The notes below the pieces were generated by a model, which was not told the DNA's origin, did not search any database, and was given only the letters and a program-made list of their open reading frames with translations. 8,968 nucleotides of DNA from an uncultured Bacilli bacterium (GTDB lineage: Bacteria; Bacillota_I; Bacilli_A; RF39; UBA660), in contig CAKOKM010000040.1 of the NCBI GenBank assembly GCA_934091015.1, positions 1 to 8,968 of the forward strand. The letters run 5' to 3'. Below are positions 7,224-8,968 of this stretch, in pieces; position 1 is the first letter of the stretch, and the number at the start of each line of letters is the position of its first letter. The position numbers and the translations under genes are program-made.

Positions 7224-7897
7224 AAATCTTTAATCTTAATTTGATATATATTACCAAACTTATCAGAATCTTCAATATCATGGGTATAATTTATTTTCTT
7301 ATAAACATATACAACATTATCTTCAACACTTAAAGTATAAACATCATCTAAAATCAACATTTTTTTATATTCTTCAAAAGTCATACCATTTCTTAAAGAA
7401 TCATTATTATAAAACTCTTTGTATTTTTCACTTATTTTATTATTTATATCATTTTTTGTTAATCCTAAAATATTAACAACATCATCCAAAGATAAAACAT
7501 TTCCATTATCAATATTTACATAATAACTTTTATAATTTATGTTACCATATTGTGAATCATCATAAATATTAGTTTCAATTAACAAATACAATATATTATT
7601 GTATACACTATATCGATAAGAGTATGAAGAATTCTCCATAGTTGCAATGTCATAATAATTATCTAAAATTTCATTATTAGCTTCATTAGCGCTTTTACTA
7701 TTAATGTTTATTTGAGGTAGTTCACTAATAAATTCATTATCACTATAATTCGTACTTGAAGTATATACATAATCATATTGTTTAAATAATTTTAAATTTT
7801 CTTCTTTTTTATTAAAGAACAACAATATAATAATTATTAGCAAAATTAACAATAACAATATACCTAATTTAATATAATCTTTTTTCTCTAAAATCAT
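7217..7897 (-). CDS. Single-pass membrane protein with RsiV/PdaC-like (DUF4163/DUF3298-type) outer domain
   Basis: The 226-residue product has a short cytoplasmic start (MILEKKDYIK), one strongly hydrophobic helix (about 11-28) and KK after it, then an outer domain. The order of features resembles the DUF4163 plus DUF3298 pair found in the lysozyme-sensing anti-sigma factor RsiV and in PdaC: PQININ near 61, an Asn-rich helix, a strand pair around SYSYRYSVYNNILYLLIETN, then YVNIDNGNVLSLDDVV (126-141), and near the end VVYVYKKINYTHD with GNIYQIKI. The N-terminal cytoplasmic part is too short for a sigma-binding domain, and no deacetylase domain follows. It starts one base inside the stop codon of the M15 peptidase gene (TAATG), with only a weak AGAGAG upstream, so its translation is probably coupled. 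Function is inferred as a wall or lysozyme-related surface protein; family assignment is by pattern, not search. Confidence 0.75.
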   Translation of the reverse strand: MILEKKDYIKLGILLLLILLIIIILLFFNKKEENLKLFKQYDYVYTSSTNYSDNEFISELPQININSKSANEANNEILDNYYDIATMENSSYSYRYSVYNNILYLLIETNIYDDSQYGNINYKSYYVNIDNGNVLSLDDVVNILGLTKNDINNKISEKYKEFYNNDSLRNGMTFEEYKKMLILDDVYTLSVEDNVVYVYKKINYTHDIEDSDKFGNIYQIKIKDLK

Positions 7898-8883
7898 TAT
7901 AACCCGGCTCTCTTTTGTATATTTAATGGTTCAATATGCCAATCTTCTGTACAATTTCCTCTAATATTTTGACATAATGAAAAGGCAAGTCCAAAACTAC
8001 GCGCATTATCATGTGCCCAATACTTTGCACTACTACTATTAAATGATAAATCTGATGCTATTCCCCATCCATGATTAGAAGTTCCCGGTACAGCAGCTAA
8101 ATTACCATTATTACATGATTTAGTTTGATAACAATTCCAATAATAGTTTTGTAAACTAAGTGGTCTCCAAGCACCATATTGACTAGAACTAGGGCTTATA
8201 GAGTAACCTTGCTGCGCAGCTGCTTGCATTAATTTTTGCAGTCTCGCATAAAAATAAATATTATATCCATATGGTCCACTTCCAGAAGTACCCGGTGCTC
8301 CACTTTGACCACTTGCCGGTTTATAAAATATTCCATTTTCTACAACAACTTTCCCATCTTTTCCATTTTCTAATAAATTGTTATTCATTACTTCATTATA
8401 ATTTGGACTACTACTATTTATATTATTATTTTTCTCAATTTCTTGAGCTTTTTTCTTATTTTCTTCATAAGCTTTTTTATACGCTTCTCTTTGAGCCTTT
8501 AATTCTTCATTTCTTTTCTTTTCTGCAACTTTTAAAGCTTCAAGCTTTATTTCACGTTGCTTTGCTAATAACTTAATATTATTCTCATTGGCATTAATCC
8601 AACACACAGATTCACCAATATTTGCTTCCCCAAGTGAATTAAGAACTACATTGATAAATGTTGGAATAAAAAATACAAAGAAAGCAGCTATAAATCTATT
8701 TAAAATTGTTTTAGTAGGTCTTTCACCAGCTTTAATAACAATTTTATATATATCTAAACTTGCCATACCAATTAGTATAAAAGGAACCAAAACTTTAACA
8801 ATAATTAAAGAACCTTTCACAAAATATATGACTCTTAAAAAATCTAAATCAGAACACACATCCACTAATATCACTACCTTCAT
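7897..8883 (-). CDS. Membrane-anchored M15 (VanY-like) D-Ala-D-Ala carboxypeptidase with a two-helix pilin-like N-terminus
   Basis: The C-terminal domain (about 205-328) carries the M15B zinc peptidase signature: SNHGWGIASD with ligands His271 and Asp278, then EDWH with Glu313 as catalytic base and His316 as third ligand, plus WRPLSLQ (Arg240, Gln245) matching the VanY RSYxxQ substrate-binding motif. This family trims the terminal D-Ala from peptidoglycan stems. Four more cysteines (251, 257, 304, 311) suggest disulfides outside the cell. There is no signal peptide; instead two membrane helices (about 24-50 and 63-85) are flanked by Cys10 and by Cys94-Trp95, resembling small two-helix TrbC/VirB2-like proteins common in gut Firmicutes. 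A Lys/Glu coiled coil (about 101-152) and a Ser/Gly/Asn linker join the parts. The ATG at 8883 has no ribosome binding site and lies 4 nt after a -10 box; a GTG or TTG slightly downstream is possible. Confidence 0.85.
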   Translation of the reverse strand: MKVVILVDVCSDLDFLRVIYFVKGSLIIVKVLVPFILIGMASLDIYKIVIKAGERPTKTILNRFIAAFFVFFIPTFINVVLNSLGEANIGESVCWINANENNIKLLAKQREIKLEALKVAEKKRNEELKAQREAYKKAYEENKKKAQEIEKNNNINSSSPNYNEVMNNNLLENGKDGKVVVENGIFYKPASGQSGAPGTSGSGPYGYNIYFYARLQKLMQAAAQQGYSISPSSSQYGAWRPLSLQNYYWNCYQTKSCNNGNLAAVPGTSNHGWGIASDLSFNSSSAKYWAHDNARSFGLAFSLCQNIRGNCTEDWHIEPLNIQKRAGL

Positions 8884-8887
8884 ATAA

Positions 8888-8918
8888 ATTATAACAAAAA
8901 CTTGCTAATAAAAATCAA
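8888..8918 (-). promoter_or_regulatory. Promoter of the M15 peptidase operon (extended -10)
   Basis: Read on the minus strand, TGTTATAAT (8896-8888) is an extended -10 with a perfect TATAAT, and TTGATT (8918-8913) is a -35 (4/6) with a 19-bp spacer. Only TTAT separates the -10 from the ATG at 8883, so transcription should begin on or just past that codon. Either the mRNA is leaderless or the true start codon is further in. Confidence 0.6.
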
Positions 8919-8968
8919 TAGTTTTTGATAAATTTTTTTAATTTTTTCAAATTATATTTTTAAACATG

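Noticed and set aside
8271..8576. Plus-strand open frame of 101 codons, rich in Leu/Phe/Tyr/His
   Set aside because: It is the antisense shadow of the Lys/Glu coiled coil and linker of the peptidase gene; low complexity, no family resemblance.
8588..8887. Plus-strand open frame of 99 codons opposite the M15 gene
   Set aside because: It is antisense to the membrane-helix region of a protein with clear motifs, has no good start signal, and its hydrophobicity mirrors the true gene.
8913..8940. Possible plus-strand terminator (ATCAA ... TTGAT then T-run)
   Set aside because: The stem is only 5 bp of A/T-rich sequence and no plus-strand gene ends here; this stretch is better read as the minus-strand promoter.
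1..8968. Mycoplasma-type genetic code (TGA as Trp)
   Set aside because: All Trp codons in the motifs are TGG, and every gene closes at a sensible place in the standard code; no frame needs TGA read-through.
1..8968. CRISPR arrays, tRNA/rRNA genes, insertion sequences
   Set aside because: No regularly spaced direct repeats, no tRNA-like cloverleaf sequence and no transposase or terminal repeats were seen on either strand.

Overview
The window is very AT-rich double-stranded chromosomal-type DNA with short intergenic gaps, Asn/Lys/Ile-rich proteins and TAA as the only stop codon used by its six genes. Tryptophan is written TGG throughout and no reading frame needs TGA, so the standard bacterial code (not the Mycoplasma code) applies. 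These traits, plus an AddAB-type (not RecBCD) recombination nuclease and Gram-positive-style wall proteins, suggest a low-GC Firmicutes/Bacilli or a gut Mollicutes relative (RF39-like) that keeps a cell wall. The lineage is an inference.

Layout: (1) bases 1-192, the 3' end of an unrecognised plus-strand gene; (2) 193-393, a dense regulatory leader with a consensus promoter, a palindrome over its -10/start region, a 16-bp terminator hairpin with U-tract, a competing long-range inverted repeat and a possible second promoter; (3) 394-5758, addB and addA overlapping by 17 nt, together a helicase-nuclease for double-strand-break end processing, closed by a terminator; (4) 5846-7192, a separately promoted compact UvrD/Rep-type helicase whose transcript is predicted to be leaderless; (5) a bidirectional terminator between convergent genes; (6) 8883-7217 on the minus strand, a two-gene operon for surface proteins: a two-helix membrane anchor with coiled coil fused to an M15 (VanY-like) D,D-carboxypeptidase, followed with a 1-nt TAATG overlap by a single-pass membrane protein with an RsiV/PdaC-like (DUF4163/DUF3298-type) outer domain.

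The plus-strand half is a DNA-repair block: AddAB resects broken ends to load RecA, and the small helicase may assist repair or replication. The minus-strand half is a peptidoglycan-facing module. The most unusual points are the promoter-hairpin-terminator leader before addB, the pilin-like membrane domain fused to an M15 peptidase, the stripped-down helicase without a 2B domain, and two genes whose promoter -10 lies so close to the start codon that leaderless translation is likely.
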